Shown: positions 1 to 9,042, numbered from the stretch's first letter. The stretch: DNA of 64,000 nucleotides from an uncultured Muribaculaceae bacterium (GCA_947628305.1 CANQZG010000010.1:62001-126000); one strand, 5' to 3'. A program made the numbers and translations. The notes: generated by a model not told the origin, from the sequence alone.

Positions 1-735
1 GAGCTGTGTTGCGCCACCCCATGCCTCCCATTCGGGCACGGAACCGTTGAATGTGTTCATGTCCACTTTGTCGTGGATGCCGGCCACTTCTCCGCGGTGG
101 CTGTATTGCCAGAGTGTCCAGTCAATATCGTCGGCCGGAGGGGAGAATGTGCATATCCATAGAGGCAGATGGCTGAAACGCTCTTTCAGGAATCGTTCAT
201 ACCCGTCCTTGTTGCTGTAGAGGATGACACGATGCCCGTGGCTGTTCAGGTGCTGAATCATCTGCGACAGCTGTGCCGAGATGGCATCGGTGGTGTATTC
301 GCGGGGATTGGCCCACTCCTCGATGTCAATCATCAACGGAAGGTCGAGTGGATATCCCCTCACGGAGTTGAGGAAGTTGAGCCCCTGCATGTACCCTGGT
401 GTGTCGAAACGGAAAAAATGATAGGCGCCGACACGCAGTCCGGCGTGTTTTGCATCGAGGATGTTGCGCCGGAAACGTCTGTCCTTGAATGTCGCTCCCT
501 CCGTGGCCTTTACGTAGACAAAATCGATGCTGTCGCCCTTGACCTTTTCAAAGTCGATTATGCCGTTGTGGGATGACACGTCAATCCCCCTGACCGGGAA
601 ATCGAGACGCGAAGGTGTGTGTGACAGCGGATGCTCGGTGTCGGAAATGACAAAATAGGCGACCGAGAGCACGATTGCAATCGCCACGGATATTGCCGAT
701 AGTGTGATGACTCGTGTCCGTGTCAACCTTTTCAT
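1..735 (-). CDS. GH25-family muramidase (lysozyme), membrane-anchored, 3' end beyond window
   Basis: Reading the minus strand from the ATG at 735 gives 245 codons without a stop to the window edge, so the gene is truncated at its 3' end. Residues 9-31 form one hydrophobic segment (signal anchor). From about residue 49 the sequence matches glycoside hydrolase family 25: GIDVSSHNG, FVYVKATEG, GAYHFF, the DxE-type catalytic motif in LMIDIEEW, and WQYSHRGEV near the end. GH25 enzymes cleave the beta-1,4 bond between MurNAc and GlcNAc in peptidoglycan; here the catalytic domain would face the periplasm. The start overlaps the mfd stop in an ATGA, so translation is probably coupled. The long plus-strand frame at 169-576 is its antisense shadow. 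Family assignment is firm; the substrate (own wall or foreign wall) is not known. Confidence 0.9.
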   Translation of the reverse strand, partial: MKRLTRTRVITLSAISVAIAIVLSVAYFVISDTEHPLSHTPSRLDFPVRGIDVSSHNGIIDFEKVKGDSIDFVYVKATEGATFKDRRFRRNILDAKHAGLRVGAYHFFRFDTPGYMQGLNFLNSVRGYPLDLPLMIDIEEWANPREYTTDAISAQLSQMIQHLNSHGHRVILYSNKDGYERFLKERFSHLPLWICTFSPPADDIDWTLWQYSHRGEVAGIHDKVDMNTFNGSVPEWEAWGGATQL

Positions 736-3700
736 GCCGAGGGGAGCGATTGTATTGATGACAGTATCTCCACGGCGGTCTCGACTGTGGGGACATCGGT
801 GACTGCGAAACTCCGCTTGCCGTTTTTCTCGCGGATGCGTGTGCGGCGCGGGTTGGCCTGAAGATAGGAGAGAAGTTTGCCGAACATCGGTGACTGGTAA
901 TAGGCCTTGTTGGTCTCGTCGACAAAGTACAGGTACATGATGTCCTGTTTCAAAGCCACTTTCTCGATGCCGAGTTGGCGGGCGAGACGGCGTAGGCGTG
1001 GGATGCGCAGAAGTTCGGCTGTGACATGCGGTATTTTGCCGAAACGGTCGATGAGCCTTGAACGGAACGCCTGCAGGTCGATTTCTCGCTCTATGTTGTC
1101 GAGTTCTTGATACAGGGCGATGCGTTCGCTCTCGGTGGGAACATAATCGGGTGGCAGCATCAGTTCAAGGTCACTTTCAATCACGCAGTCGGCGACATAT
1201 TCCTTTTCCTCCTCGTTCACAGGTGTCTCGAGGTCGCTGAATTCCTCGGTGCGCAATTCTGTGACGGCCTCTTTGAGTATCTTTTGGTAGGTCTCGTAAC
1301 CGAGGTCGGCGATGAAACCGCTCTGTTCCGCGCCAAGGAGATTGCCGGCCCCGCGTATGTCGAGGTCCTGCATGGCGATGTGGATTCCGCTCCCAAGTTC
1401 GCTGAAACTTTCGATTGCCTGCAAGCGTCGGCGTGCTACGGGTGACAGCGGGACATGGGGTGGCACGATAAGGTAACAGAACGCCTTGCGTGAACTGCGG
1501 CCCACACGTCCGCGCAGCTGGTGCAGTTCGCTCAGCCCGAAATTCTGGGCATTGTTAATCATTATGGTGTTGACGTTGGGCATGTCAATGCCGCTCTCGA
1601 CTATAGTTGTGGCGAGGAGTACATCATACTCATGGGCGGCGAAGTCCACGATGGCTTTTTCAAGACGTTCGGGCGGCATCTGGCCGTGGGCGACGATTGT
1701 ACGGGCATCAGGAACTACACGTTTCAGCATCGCTTCCAGTTCGTGCAACCCCTCGATGCGGTTGTTGATGATGAATACCTGGCCGTTGCGAGACAGTTCG
1801 AAGTTGACGGCCTCGGCGAGCAGTTCGTCATTAAGCGCGTTTACCGAGGTCAATATGGGGTATCGGTTGGCCGGAGGGGTGGTGATGGCCGATAAATCCC
1901 GTGCTCCCATCAGCGAGAATTGAAGTGTGCGCGGGATTGGAGTCGCGCTCATCGTCAATGTATCGACGTTGGTCTTCAATTGTTTAAGTTTCTCCTTGAC
2001 GGCTACGCCAAATTTCTGTTCCTCGTCAATGACCAGCAACCCGAGGTCCTTGAACTTGACTGATTTGCCGATGATTTTGTGTGTGCCGACGAGGATGTCT
2101 ATCTTGCCGTCCTCAAGGTCGGTCAATATCTGTTTGACCTGTTTTGGGGTGCGTGCGCGTGAGAGGTAGTCGACACGTACCGGGAATTCCTTGAGCCTGT
2201 CAGAGAATGTATTGAAATGTTGATAGGCGAGGACGGTCGTAGGGACGAGCACCGCGGTCTGTTTCCCGTCAACAGCCGCCTTGAACGCGGCTCTAATCGC
2301 GATTTCGGTCTTGCCGAAGCCCACGTCACCGCATATCAATCGGTCCATTGGTCGGTCGCTCTCCATGTCGGCCTTGACGGCCTTTGTAGCTGTGAGCTGG
2401 TCGGGGGTGTCCTCATAGATGAATGAGGCCTCGAGTTCCTGTTGCAGATAGGAGTCGGGGGCGAATGCGTGCCCTTTCTCCTCTTTACGCGCCGCATAGA
2501 GTTTGATGAGGTCGCGTGCGATGTCCTTCAGCTTGGTCTTGGTTTTCTCCTTGACCTTGTTCCATGCCCCCGAACCGAGTTTGTTGATGCGTGGTGGCAC
2601 ACCCTCTTTGCCGCGGTATTTCGCGAGTTTGTGCAGGGCGTGGATTGACACGAAGATAATGTCGTCGTTGGCGTAGACGAGTTTAATCATCTCCTGCATA
2701 CGTCCGTTGACATTTGTGCGCAGGAGTCCGGCGAATTTGCCTATGCCATGGTCGACATGCACGATGAAATCGCCGGGTTCAATGGAACTTAATTCCTTAA
2801 GGGATAATGCGAGTTTGCCTGAACGGGCACGGTCGCTTTTGAGGCTGTATTTGTGGAAACGGTCAAAAATCTGGTGGTCGGTGAACACGCATTTTTTTGT
2901 CGAGGCGTCGGAGAATCCCTCGTGCAGCGTTGAAATCACGGGGGTGAACACGATGTCGTCACCACGGTCGGCAAAGATGGCTTTCAATCGCTCAATCTGT
3001 TTGGAACTGTCGCTTAGGATGTATATGGTGTATCCGTCCGACAGCAATTGGGAGAATGAACCGCTGATTAACTCGAAGTTCTTGTGGTAGATTCCTTGCG
3101 GGGAACATTTGAAATCGATTGTAGCCGCGGCAGCCGGGTCGGGATTGGCTCCGGCGGTGAACCGTATTTGTCTGAACGATGCGAGTGCCTGTTCAAATTC
3201 CCCGGCATCTACAACTTGTTCCATCGCATGGATGTCCCCTTCATCGGCAATCATGGCGCTTTGGGAGAATGTCTCTGAAGCGATTGCCTTGATGCGCCCG
3301 ACAGTATAGTCAGCGTCACGCATGGCGATGGTGGTGCCGTTCGGGATGAAATTCAACAATGATTCGCCACGTGACTGCGAGGCGACATTGGATGTCACGG
3401 ATATTTCGTCAAGACGTTCCTCCGACAGCTGTGTCTCGACATTGAAGGTGCGCAACGACTCGATTTCATCGCCGAAAAAGTCGATGCGGAACGGTAGTTC
3501 GTTGCTGTAGCCGTATATATCGAGAATCGAGCCACGGCGGGAAAAGTTGCCTGGTTCGTAGACATAGTCCTGTTCTGTGAATCCGTTTTCACGTAGCCAT
3601 TTGACCGTCTCGGTCATGTCGGCCGTCCCTCCCTTGGCGAGTCGTAATGTGTGGCGGTCTATTGTCTCCCGTGACGCGACCTTCTCGGCGAGAGCCTCGG

Positions 3701-4073
3701 GATATGTCACCACAATCCTTAACCCCGGGTCGCTGTGCCAGCGGTTGAGTGCCTCTGTCCGCAGGATTTGTGACGGAGGGTCGGGTTGGCCGTATTTAAT
3801 GTCGCGTTTGTAGCCTGACGGGAACATCAACACCGCACCTTCGTCTAACAGTCTCGACAAGTCGTGGTAAAGGTAGCCGGCATCGTCAAGTGTATCGCCC
3901 ACCACAAGCAATGGACACCCTGTCGGCTGCATGGCCGAGAACTGCATGGCGGGGGATGAGCCGGCGAGATTGTATAAAGATATAATCGCAGCATCGCCGC
4001 CGATGGCCTTTTCAAGGGCCTGCCGGCGGCGTGGCGTGTAGAAATATTGGCTTAATTCAGAGAGCGTTGTCAT
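732..4073 (-). CDS. mfd: Transcription-repair coupling factor Mfd
   Basis: This 1113-residue protein has the full Mfd plan. It has a UvrB-like N-terminal part and a CarD-like RNA polymerase interaction domain starting near residue 435 (VDHGIGKF). A superfamily 2 translocase follows, with Walker A near residue 580 (GDVGFGKTE), DEEQ near 680, SATPIPRTL, and QLRGRVGRSSR near 855. The C-terminal TRCF domain is present. Mfd removes RNA polymerase stalled at DNA lesions and recruits UvrA for nucleotide excision repair. The length is normal for the family. The gene lies between the CTP protease and the GH25 gene with 4-bp ATGA overlaps at both ends, so the three are likely one transcript; no functional link between repair and the two envelope enzymes is evident. 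Confidence 0.97.
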   Translation of the reverse strand: MTTLSELSQYFYTPRRRQALEKAIGGDAAIISLYNLAGSSPAMQFSAMQPTGCPLLVVGDTLDDAGYLYHDLSRLLDEGAVLMFPSGYKRDIKYGQPDPPSQILRTEALNRWHSDPGLRIVVTYPEALAEKVASRETIDRHTLRLAKGGTADMTETVKWLRENGFTEQDYVYEPGNFSRRGSILDIYGYSNELPFRIDFFGDEIESLRTFNVETQLSEERLDEISVTSNVASQSRGESLLNFIPNGTTIAMRDADYTVGRIKAIASETFSQSAMIADEGDIHAMEQVVDAGEFEQALASFRQIRFTAGANPDPAAAATIDFKCSPQGIYHKNFELISGSFSQLLSDGYTIYILSDSSKQIERLKAIFADRGDDIVFTPVISTLHEGFSDASTKKCVFTDHQIFDRFHKYSLKSDRARSGKLALSLKELSSIEPGDFIVHVDHGIGKFAGLLRTNVNGRMQEMIKLVYANDDIIFVSIHALHKLAKYRGKEGVPPRINKLGSGAWNKVKEKTKTKLKDIARDLIKLYAARKEEKGHAFAPDSYLQQELEASFIYEDTPDQLTATKAVKADMESDRPMDRLICGDVGFGKTEIAIRAAFKAAVDGKQTAVLVPTTVLAYQHFNTFSDRLKEFPVRVDYLSRARTPKQVKQILTDLEDGKIDILVGTHKIIGKSVKFKDLGLLVIDEEQKFGVAVKEKLKQLKTNVDTLTMSATPIPRTLQFSLMGARDLSAITTPPANRYPILTSVNALNDELLAEAVNFELSRNGQVFIINNRIEGLHELEAMLKRVVPDARTIVAHGQMPPERLEKAIVDFAAHEYDVLLATTIVESGIDMPNVNTIMINNAQNFGLSELHQLRGRVGRSSRKAFCYLIVPPHVPLSPVARRRLQAIESFSELGSGIHIAMQDLDIRGAGNLLGAEQSGFIADLGYETYQKILKEAVTELRTEEFSDLETPVNEEEKEYVADCVIESDLELMLPPDYVPTESERIALYQELDNIEREIDLQAFRSRLIDRFGKIPHVTAELLRIPRLRRLARQLGIEKVALKQDIMYLYFVDETNKAYYQSPMFGKLLSYLQANPRRTRIREKNGKRSFAVTDVPTVETAVEILSSIQSLPSA

Positions 4074-5740
4074 TTCTTTGCCGTTGATTGTTGAGGAGAG
4101 AGCAGTCTACGGTAACGTGACTGGTCATTTAGAAGTGACGAGACGGTATCGAGTCCGGCGTCGGTCTTGAGGCCGTTGGCAATCTGCCCGCGGTCAAAAT
4201 AGTATCTCTGGACTATCTCGCGGGCGAGATAGGGGGATATCGCGTCACGGTTTATGTCCAGGTCGCGTTCCAGATTATGTTTGAGCATTTTCTCAAGGTG
4301 GCTGAACGCCTCGGTTGTAGAGTCGTTCATGTATCCTTCACGTTTGGCGGCTTCGCGCAGTTCCTTGAGCATCGTCTCGCAGACGCGGTCATAGTTGAAC
4401 CGGGCCGGGTCGATGAAGCGTTTGAAGTCGGCATAGATTGTGTCGGTGATTACAAAATCCTTGGGAGAGCCGATTGACTCATGACAGGCGGCGTATTTGT
4501 TGGCGAAGTCAAACGCCCAATTGTCTTGCACGATATTATAGGTCAGGCGGTTTATCTCGGGATATGTCACCGTGACATCGGGCGTTATGCCACCTCCGTC
4601 GCGCACTTCGCGGCCGTTGGCGGTGTGGAAGACATGTGTCAGGCTGTCGGGTATGCGTCCGACCGAGCCGTCAGGATTGCGGTGGGAATAGTCAATCGCC
4701 TGGATGAGACGCCCGCTTGGGATGTAATATTTTGCGATAGTCACTTTCAGCAGTCCCTCGAAAGGCAGCTCTCGGGTGCTCTGCACCAGTCCCTTGCCAA
4801 ACGAACGGTTGCCGACAATGACAGCGCGGTCAAGGTCCTGCAGTGCGCCCGACACGATTTCCGATGCCGATGCGGTCCTGTTGTCGACGAGGATGGCCAG
4901 CGGGATTTCTGTGTCCACAGGCGGTTGCGTGGTCTTGTACACCTTTTCCTGGGTCACGGACTTTCCACGTGTGCGCAGCACTTCTGTACCCTTGGGGACG
5001 AAAAGTCCGATGATTTTGACTGCGCTTTCAAGCAGTCCGCCACCGTTGCCACGTAAATCAAGCGCGATGGCTTTCACGCGTGGGTCTTTCTTCAACTCGA
5101 GCAGGGCGGTCTTGACTTCTTCAGGCGATTTGTCGGTGAAAGATGTCAGCGCGATATAGCCTATGTTGTCTTTCTCGACACCATAATAGGGGACTGACGG
5201 CATCTGTATTTTACGCCTTACGATTGTGAAATCAAGGATTGAGTCGCTGACATACGGGCGTTTGACCTTGACCTTGACCTGTGTCCCCGGTTGTCCTTTG
5301 AGCTTCTCGCTGACCTTTGAACTTTTCCATCCTGTCACTGAATCGTTGTCGATGACGAGCAGCATGTCGCCCGGACGGAGACCGGCGAGTTGTGCCGGTG
5401 CACCCTCCTGTGGCTCCGAGATATACACGTTTCCGTCACGTTCCATTATGAATGACCCTATGCCTGCGTATTCTCCCGTGGTCATGGACGTGAATTCGGC
5501 CTGTTCCTTGTAGGGGATATATTCGGTGTAGGGGTCTATGTCATCGAGCATCGCCGAAATCGCGATTTTAATCGAACGCTCGGGGTCGATTGAGTCGACA
5601 TAGAATGTGTTCAACTCCTTGTACAAGGCGTTGAATGTCTCGAGGTTCCGCGCGACATCCTTCTTGTTGTTCTTGGCGGTCACTGAACCGGCGATGGTCA
5701 GTGCGACGATTGCTGTTGCGGCTATTATCAGTTTCTTCAT
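4070..5740 (-). CDS. S41-family C-terminal processing peptidase (CTP/Tsp-like)
   Basis: The 556-residue product starts with a signal peptide (MKKLIIAATAIVALTIAGSVTA). A PDZ domain lies at about residues 90-165 (GSFIMERDG, AGLRPGDMLLVIDNDSV). The S41 protease core follows, with the catalytic serine near residue 290 in NRTASASEIVSGAL and the partner lysine in NRSFGKGLVQS. The remaining C-terminal 200 residues are typical of Bacteroidota CTPs. These periplasmic serine-lysine proteases trim or degrade proteins from the C-terminus, including envelope proteins. It is the first gene of a minus-strand run with mfd and the GH25 gene. No clear TAnnTTTG element was found in the short region between it and the divergent sdaA gene. 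Confidence 0.93.
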   Translation of the reverse strand: MKKLIIAATAIVALTIAGSVTAKNNKKDVARNLETFNALYKELNTFYVDSIDPERSIKIAISAMLDDIDPYTEYIPYKEQAEFTSMTTGEYAGIGSFIMERDGNVYISEPQEGAPAQLAGLRPGDMLLVIDNDSVTGWKSSKVSEKLKGQPGTQVKVKVKRPYVSDSILDFTIVRRKIQMPSVPYYGVEKDNIGYIALTSFTDKSPEEVKTALLELKKDPRVKAIALDLRGNGGGLLESAVKIIGLFVPKGTEVLRTRGKSVTQEKVYKTTQPPVDTEIPLAILVDNRTASASEIVSGALQDLDRAVIVGNRSFGKGLVQSTRELPFEGLLKVTIAKYYIPSGRLIQAIDYSHRNPDGSVGRIPDSLTHVFHTANGREVRDGGGITPDVTVTYPEINRLTYNIVQDNWAFDFANKYAACHESIGSPKDFVITDTIYADFKRFIDPARFNYDRVCETMLKELREAAKREGYMNDSTTEAFSHLEKMLKHNLERDLDINRDAISPYLAREIVQRYYFDRGQIANGLKTDAGLDTVSSLLNDQSRYRRLLSPQQSTAKK

Positions 5741-5839
5741 CAGGCTCTCGATAGTTGGTATATACGTGGCGTGTTACCTAATTTTTGAAAATTGGGGACT
5801 AAGTTAGTCATTTATTATAACAATTGAGCAATAATGTCG

Positions 5840-5870
5840 TTTAATCTTATCGATTATTTACGTAAATTTG
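5840..5870 (+). promoter_or_regulatory. Bacteroidota-type promoter of sdaA, suggesting a leaderless mRNA
   Basis: A -33-like TTTA at 5840-5843 is followed after 19 nt by TAAATTTG at 5863-5870, a full match to TAnnTTTG. Only five bases separate it from the ATG at 5876, so transcription would begin at or very near the start codon. This also argues against the ATG at 5834, which lies upstream of the -7 element. Confidence 0.6.
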
Positions 5871-5875
5871 CACTG

Positions 5876-7072
5876 ATGGAATCAATAAGACATATATACA
5901 AAATCGGAAACGGCCCGTCGAGTAGTCACACCATGGGGCCGCATAAGGCGGCGACACATTTTGCCGAGGGCGCGGTTGACGCCGCGCGTTTCAGGGTGAC
6001 ACTTTACGGCTCGCTTGCGGCCACCGGGAAAGGACACCTGACCGATGTGGCGATTCTCAATGTGCTTGAACCTATCGCCCCTACCGAGATAGTATGGTAT
6101 CCCGACATTGAGTTGCCTTATCACCCCAACGCAATGAAATTTGAAGCCCTGCGTCCCGATGGCTCTGTCATGGCCGAGGAAACGGTGTATTCCGTTGGCG
6201 GCGGTGACATCGTCAGGGACGGGGAGGAGCGACGCCGTGCCGAGGATGTATACGGGATGACCACTATAAGGGAGATTCTTGACTGGTGTGAGGCCAATGG
6301 CCGTTCCTATTGGGAATATGTCGATACATGTGAGGGGTCTGCGATATGGGACTATCTGCGACAGGTGTGGCTGACGATGAAGGACGCGGTCGAACGCGGC
6401 ATCGAGGCCGAGGGTGTTCTCCCCGGAGGTCTCGGGGTGCGCCGAAAGGCTGTCAGTTACCATGTGCATGCGGCTGGGTATGCCCAGAATCTCCGTAGCC
6501 GTGGGCTTGTCTATGCCTACGCCCTCGCGGTGTCGGAGGAGAATGCTGCAGGAGGGCGTATCGTAACCGCTCCCACATGCGGCTCATGCGGTGTGGTCCC
6601 TGCGGTGCTGTATCATTTGCACACATCAAAACAATTCTCGGAGATGCGCATCCTGCGCGCCCTTGCCACGGCGGGTCTTTTCGGCAATGTCGTCAAACAC
6701 AATGCCTCGGTCTCCGGCGCCGAGGTCGGATGCCAGGGCGAGGTAGGTGTTGCATGCGCCATGGCCGCCGCGGCGGCCAGTCAGCTTTTCGGCGGGACTC
6801 CGGCCCAGATTGAATATTCGGCCGAAATGGGTCTTGAACACCACCTGGGTTTGACGTGCGACCCTGTCTGCGGCCTTGTGCAGATTCCGTGTATAGAACG
6901 TAATGCCTACGCCGCCGCACGTGCGCTTGATGCCAACCTTTATGCCGCTTTTTCCGACGGTCGTCACTCGGTCAGTTTCGACCGTGTCGTCGAGGTCATG
7001 AAACAGACGGGCCATGACCTCCCGAGCCTCTACAAGGAGACCGCGCGTGGCGGTCTCGCCGCTATAAAGTGA
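5876..7072 (+). CDS. sdaA: L-serine ammonia-lyase (L-serine dehydratase), iron-sulfur type, single chain
   Basis: The 398-residue enzyme deaminates L-serine to pyruvate and ammonia in the cytoplasm using a [4Fe-4S] cluster. The N-terminal beta domain opens with the family hallmark GPSSSHTMGP. The C-terminal alpha domain carries conserved cysteines in APTCGSCGVVPA, VGCQGEVGVAC and LTCDPVCGLVQIPC, which include the cluster ligands. An upstream in-frame ATG at 5834 would add 14 residues (MSFNLIDYLRKFAL). I chose 5876 because homologues begin just before the KIGNGPSSSHT block and because a -7 promoter element sits at 5863-5870. The gene stands alone, divergent from the CTP protease gene and followed by tRNA-Asn genes. 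Confidence 0.95.
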   Translation: MESIRHIYKIGNGPSSSHTMGPHKAATHFAEGAVDAARFRVTLYGSLAATGKGHLTDVAILNVLEPIAPTEIVWYPDIELPYHPNAMKFEALRPDGSVMAEETVYSVGGGDIVRDGEERRRAEDVYGMTTIREILDWCEANGRSYWEYVDTCEGSAIWDYLRQVWLTMKDAVERGIEAEGVLPGGLGVRRKAVSYHVHAAGYAQNLRSRGLVYAYALAVSEENAAGGRIVTAPTCGSCGVVPAVLYHLHTSKQFSEMRILRALATAGLFGNVVKHNASVSGAEVGCQGEVGVACAMAAAAASQLFGGTPAQIEYSAEMGLEHHLGLTCDPVCGLVQIPCIERNAYAAARALDANLYAAFSDGRHSVSFDRVVEVMKQTGHDLPSLYKETARGGLAAIK

Positions 7073-7123
7073 GAAGTCTTGTCGGGATATGGAAACTTTT
7101 TTGCGATATTTTTTCGACAAGAT

Positions 7124-7155
7124 GTTGCATATTTGAAAAAAGTCCACTAATTTTG
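7124..7155 (+). promoter_or_regulatory. Promoter of the tRNA-Asn pair
   Basis: GTTG at 7124-7127, a 20-nt spacer and TAATTTTG at 7148-7155 match the Bacteroidota housekeeping promoter. It lies about 37 bp upstream of the first tRNA-Asn. Confidence 0.6.
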
Positions 7156-7192
7156 CAGCGCAATTCTTCAGTGGAAGAACGGTATTGCATCT

Positions 7193-7266
7193 GCTTCAGT
7201 AGCTCAGTTGGTTAGAGCACCTGACTGTTAATCAGGGGGTCGTTGGTTCAAGCCCATCCTGAAGCG
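7193..7266 (+). tRNA. tRNA-Asn (GTT), copy 1
   Basis: The 74-nt cloverleaf has a 7-bp acceptor stem (GCTTCAG with CTGAAGC), D arm TAGCTCAGTTGGTTAGAGCA, anticodon stem CCTGA/TCAGG with loop CTGTTAA (anticodon GTT) and a T arm with GGTTCAAGCC. CCA follows directly in the DNA at 7267-7269; the second copy lacks it. Confidence 0.95.
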
Positions 7267-7291
7267 CCAAAAGAATTTAGGGTTTAGTTAA

Positions 7292-7365
7292 GCTTCAGTA
7301 GCTCAGTTGGTTAGAGCACCTGACTGTTAATCAGGGGGTCGTTGGTTCAAGCCCATCCTGAAGCG
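7292..7365 (+). tRNA. tRNA-Asn (GTT), copy 2
   Basis: It is identical over 74 nt to the copy starting at 7193, with 25 nt between the two, so this is a tandem duplication on one transcript. The sequence after the discriminator is CAAAAA, so CCA must be added after transcription. Confidence 0.95.
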
Positions 7366-7366
7366 C

Positions 7367-7410
7367 AAAAAGACTTTATCAAGGCATCATGCCATGGTGA
7401 AGTCTTTTTT
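7367..7410. terminator. Bidirectional terminator between tRNA-Asn and trkH
   Basis: AAAAAGACTT at 7367-7376 pairs with AAGTCTTTTTT at 7400-7410 around an inner hairpin (GGCA, TCA, TGCC). T-runs are present on both strands, which suits termination of the tRNA transcript and of the convergent trkH gene. Confidence 0.65.
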
Positions 7411-7433
7411 GCATACTCCCCCTGTGCTATCTT

Positions 7434-8810
7434 TCAGGCAGCGAGGTCTGATTCCAACGGGGGAGTGAGCCGATTCTTCTTCGCCCTGATTACGAGGGCC
7501 GAGCCTAAGGTTATGACTCCCACGCGTCCCACATACATCATGACTATTATAACGAGTTTGCCTGTAACCGATAAGGCTGGGGTGATGCCTGTGCTCAGTC
7601 CCACCGTTCCTATGGCCGATGTCGCTTCAAAAAGAATCTGTGACAACTTGAAAGGCTCGCTATAAGACATGACGAGACATCCGATGAAAATCACCGTCCC
7701 GTAAACGAAGATGTTGGTTACCGCGGTGTCTACACGGTACATGGGTATCGCACGGCCAAGAAACGTGACATCCTTTCTGACACCGAGACGTGATACGATG
7801 AACCCCCATACGGCGGAGACCGATGTGCATTTCACTCCGCCGCCTGTGCCTGACGGGGATGCCCCGATGAACATGATGAGTGAGAACACAAGTATAGGGC
7901 CTACGCCGAGTGCCGAGAGGTCCATGGTGTTATATCCGACGGTAGTCATTGCCGACATGGTCTGGAAAAATGATAATGCGACCTTATGCCTCGAATCACA
8001 CCCTGTGGCCATCTGTGGGCTTACGGCGAGTATCAGTGTGCCACCGATGGTCATTATCGCGGTGATTAGTATTATGACCTTTGTGGTGAACGACACCCGG
8101 TAGCGACGGTCGCGCAACTTGTAGGAGAGGTCGGTGATGACGATGAACCCCATTGCGCCTGCGTAGCTTAGGATGGCGACGGTTATGTTTATGGCCACAT
8201 TGTCACTGAAACTGCACAGTGAGTCGCTGAAAGGGCTGAAACCGGCGGTACAGAACGAGGAGACCGACAGGAACAGGGCGTTCCATCCCGGGAGCGGAGT
8301 TCCAGTGTGCAACAGTGTAATATAGAATGCAATGAAACCTGCTGATTCAAATATGAGGGTGAAATGAATCACATTGTTCACAAGGTCGCGAAGCCGCATG
8401 CCGAATGGCACTGCCATAGATGCGCTGACAACGCGACTGCTGTAGGTCGTTGCGTGATGTGTCAGCCGGTAAATTATATAAGAACTTAACGTCATGTATC
8501 CTATTCCGCCTAACTGCACGAGAAACAGTATGACCGTCTGTCCGAAAAATGTGTATGTGGTCGATGTGTCGACCGTGGCCAGTCCGGTGGTCGATATGGC
8601 CGATGCCGCTGTGAACAGGTTGTCAATCCATGGCGTGGGGTGCGTCACCGAGAACGGCAGCATGAGCAACCCGAACCCGATTGCAAGGTACACGATGTAC
8701 CCCATTATAATGTTGCGTTCAGGGATGTCGGAATAATGGCCTAACGTAATGAATCGTAATAGATTGAAGCGCAGTAATATGTAACGTAACCGCCTTGCCG
8801 ATTTTTTCAT
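7434..8810 (-). CDS. TrkH/KtrB-family potassium uptake protein
   Basis: The 458-residue inner-membrane protein has the four membrane-pore-membrane repeats of the Trk/Ktr family. Selectivity-filter glycines are visible in each pore loop: SAISTTGLATVD, SSFCTAGFSPF, SAMTTVGYNTMD and TSAIGTVGLSTG. It mediates K+ uptake, normally gated by a cytoplasmic TrkA/KtrA subunit; no such gene is seen here. The start is the ATG at 8810 (MKKSARRLRY). A longer frame reaching 8912 would run to within 3 bp of the tRNA-Arg gene through its terminator hairpin and adds a non-conserved peptide, so I reject it. It could be co-transcribed with tRNA-Arg if readthrough occurs. Confidence 0.92.
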   Translation of the reverse strand: MKKSARRLRYILLRFNLLRFITLGHYSDIPERNIIMGYIVYLAIGFGLLMLPFSVTHPTPWIDNLFTAASAISTTGLATVDTSTTYTFFGQTVILFLVQLGGIGYMTLSSYIIYRLTHHATTYSSRVVSASMAVPFGMRLRDLVNNVIHFTLIFESAGFIAFYITLLHTGTPLPGWNALFLSVSSFCTAGFSPFSDSLCSFSDNVAINITVAILSYAGAMGFIVITDLSYKLRDRRYRVSFTTKVIILITAIMTIGGTLILAVSPQMATGCDSRHKVALSFFQTMSAMTTVGYNTMDLSALGVGPILVFSLIMFIGASPSGTGGGVKCTSVSAVWGFIVSRLGVRKDVTFLGRAIPMYRVDTAVTNIFVYGTVIFIGCLVMSYSEPFKLSQILFEATSAIGTVGLSTGITPALSVTGKLVIIVMMYVGRVGVITLGSALVIRAKKNRLTPPLESDLAA

Positions 8811-8870
8811 TGACGTGGATTGATATAGGATGTTATTACATAATAACACATCGGCGGGCGTTGATGTTGA

Positions 8871-8909
8871 CAGCGACAGCGGCCTGTGAAAGCATGGCCG
8901 CTGTCGCTG
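8871..8909 (-). terminator. Strong hairpin 3' of tRNA-Arg
   Basis: CAGCGACAGCGGCC at 8871-8884 is perfectly complementary to 8896-8909, giving a 14-bp stem with an 11-nt loop, 5 bp beyond the tRNA 3' end. There is no T-run, so it may be a weak terminator or a processing and stability structure. Confidence 0.5.
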
Positions 8910-8914
8910 CATTG

Positions 8915-8986
8915 TACCCCGGAGCAGAATCGAACTGCTATCTAAAGTTTAGGAAACTTCTATTCTATCCGTTGAACTACCGGGGC
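8915..8986 (-). tRNA. tRNA-Arg (CCT)
   Basis: On the minus strand a 72-nt cloverleaf is present. The acceptor stem is GCCCCGG with CCGGGGT (a G-T pair at position 1-72). The D arm contains GTTCAACGGATAGAAT. The anticodon stem GAAGT/ACTTT encloses loop TTCCTAA (anticodon CCT). The T arm is AGCAG, TTCGATT, CTGCT. The discriminator is A and CCA is not encoded. Confidence 0.93.
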
Positions 8987-8993
8987 GATTGTC

Positions 8994-9035
8994 GAAGTCA
9001 TTTAGACTTTTGAATCGATAAGTTTAAATGACTTC
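8994..9035 (-). other. Inverted repeat in the tRNA-Arg leader
   Basis: GAAGTCATTTA at 8994-9004 pairs with TAAATGACTTC at 9025-9035. It lies between the -7 element and the mature 5' end of tRNA-Arg. Role unknown; it could guide 5' processing or be a remnant of a terminator for the upstream sugar transferase gene. Confidence 0.5.
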
Positions 9036-9042
9036 ATCGGTG

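Noticed and set aside
169-576. Plus-strand open frame of 135 codons at the left edge
   Set aside because: It is antisense to the GH25 muramidase, whose minus-strand translation carries clear family motifs.
7079-7121. Terminator after sdaA (CTTGTCG with CGACAAG)
   Set aside because: The arms are only 7 bp and about 29 nt apart; the fold is not convincing.
8811-8912. Extended start of trkH
   Set aside because: It runs through the tRNA-Arg terminator hairpin and adds non-conserved, non-membrane residues before MKKSARRLRY.
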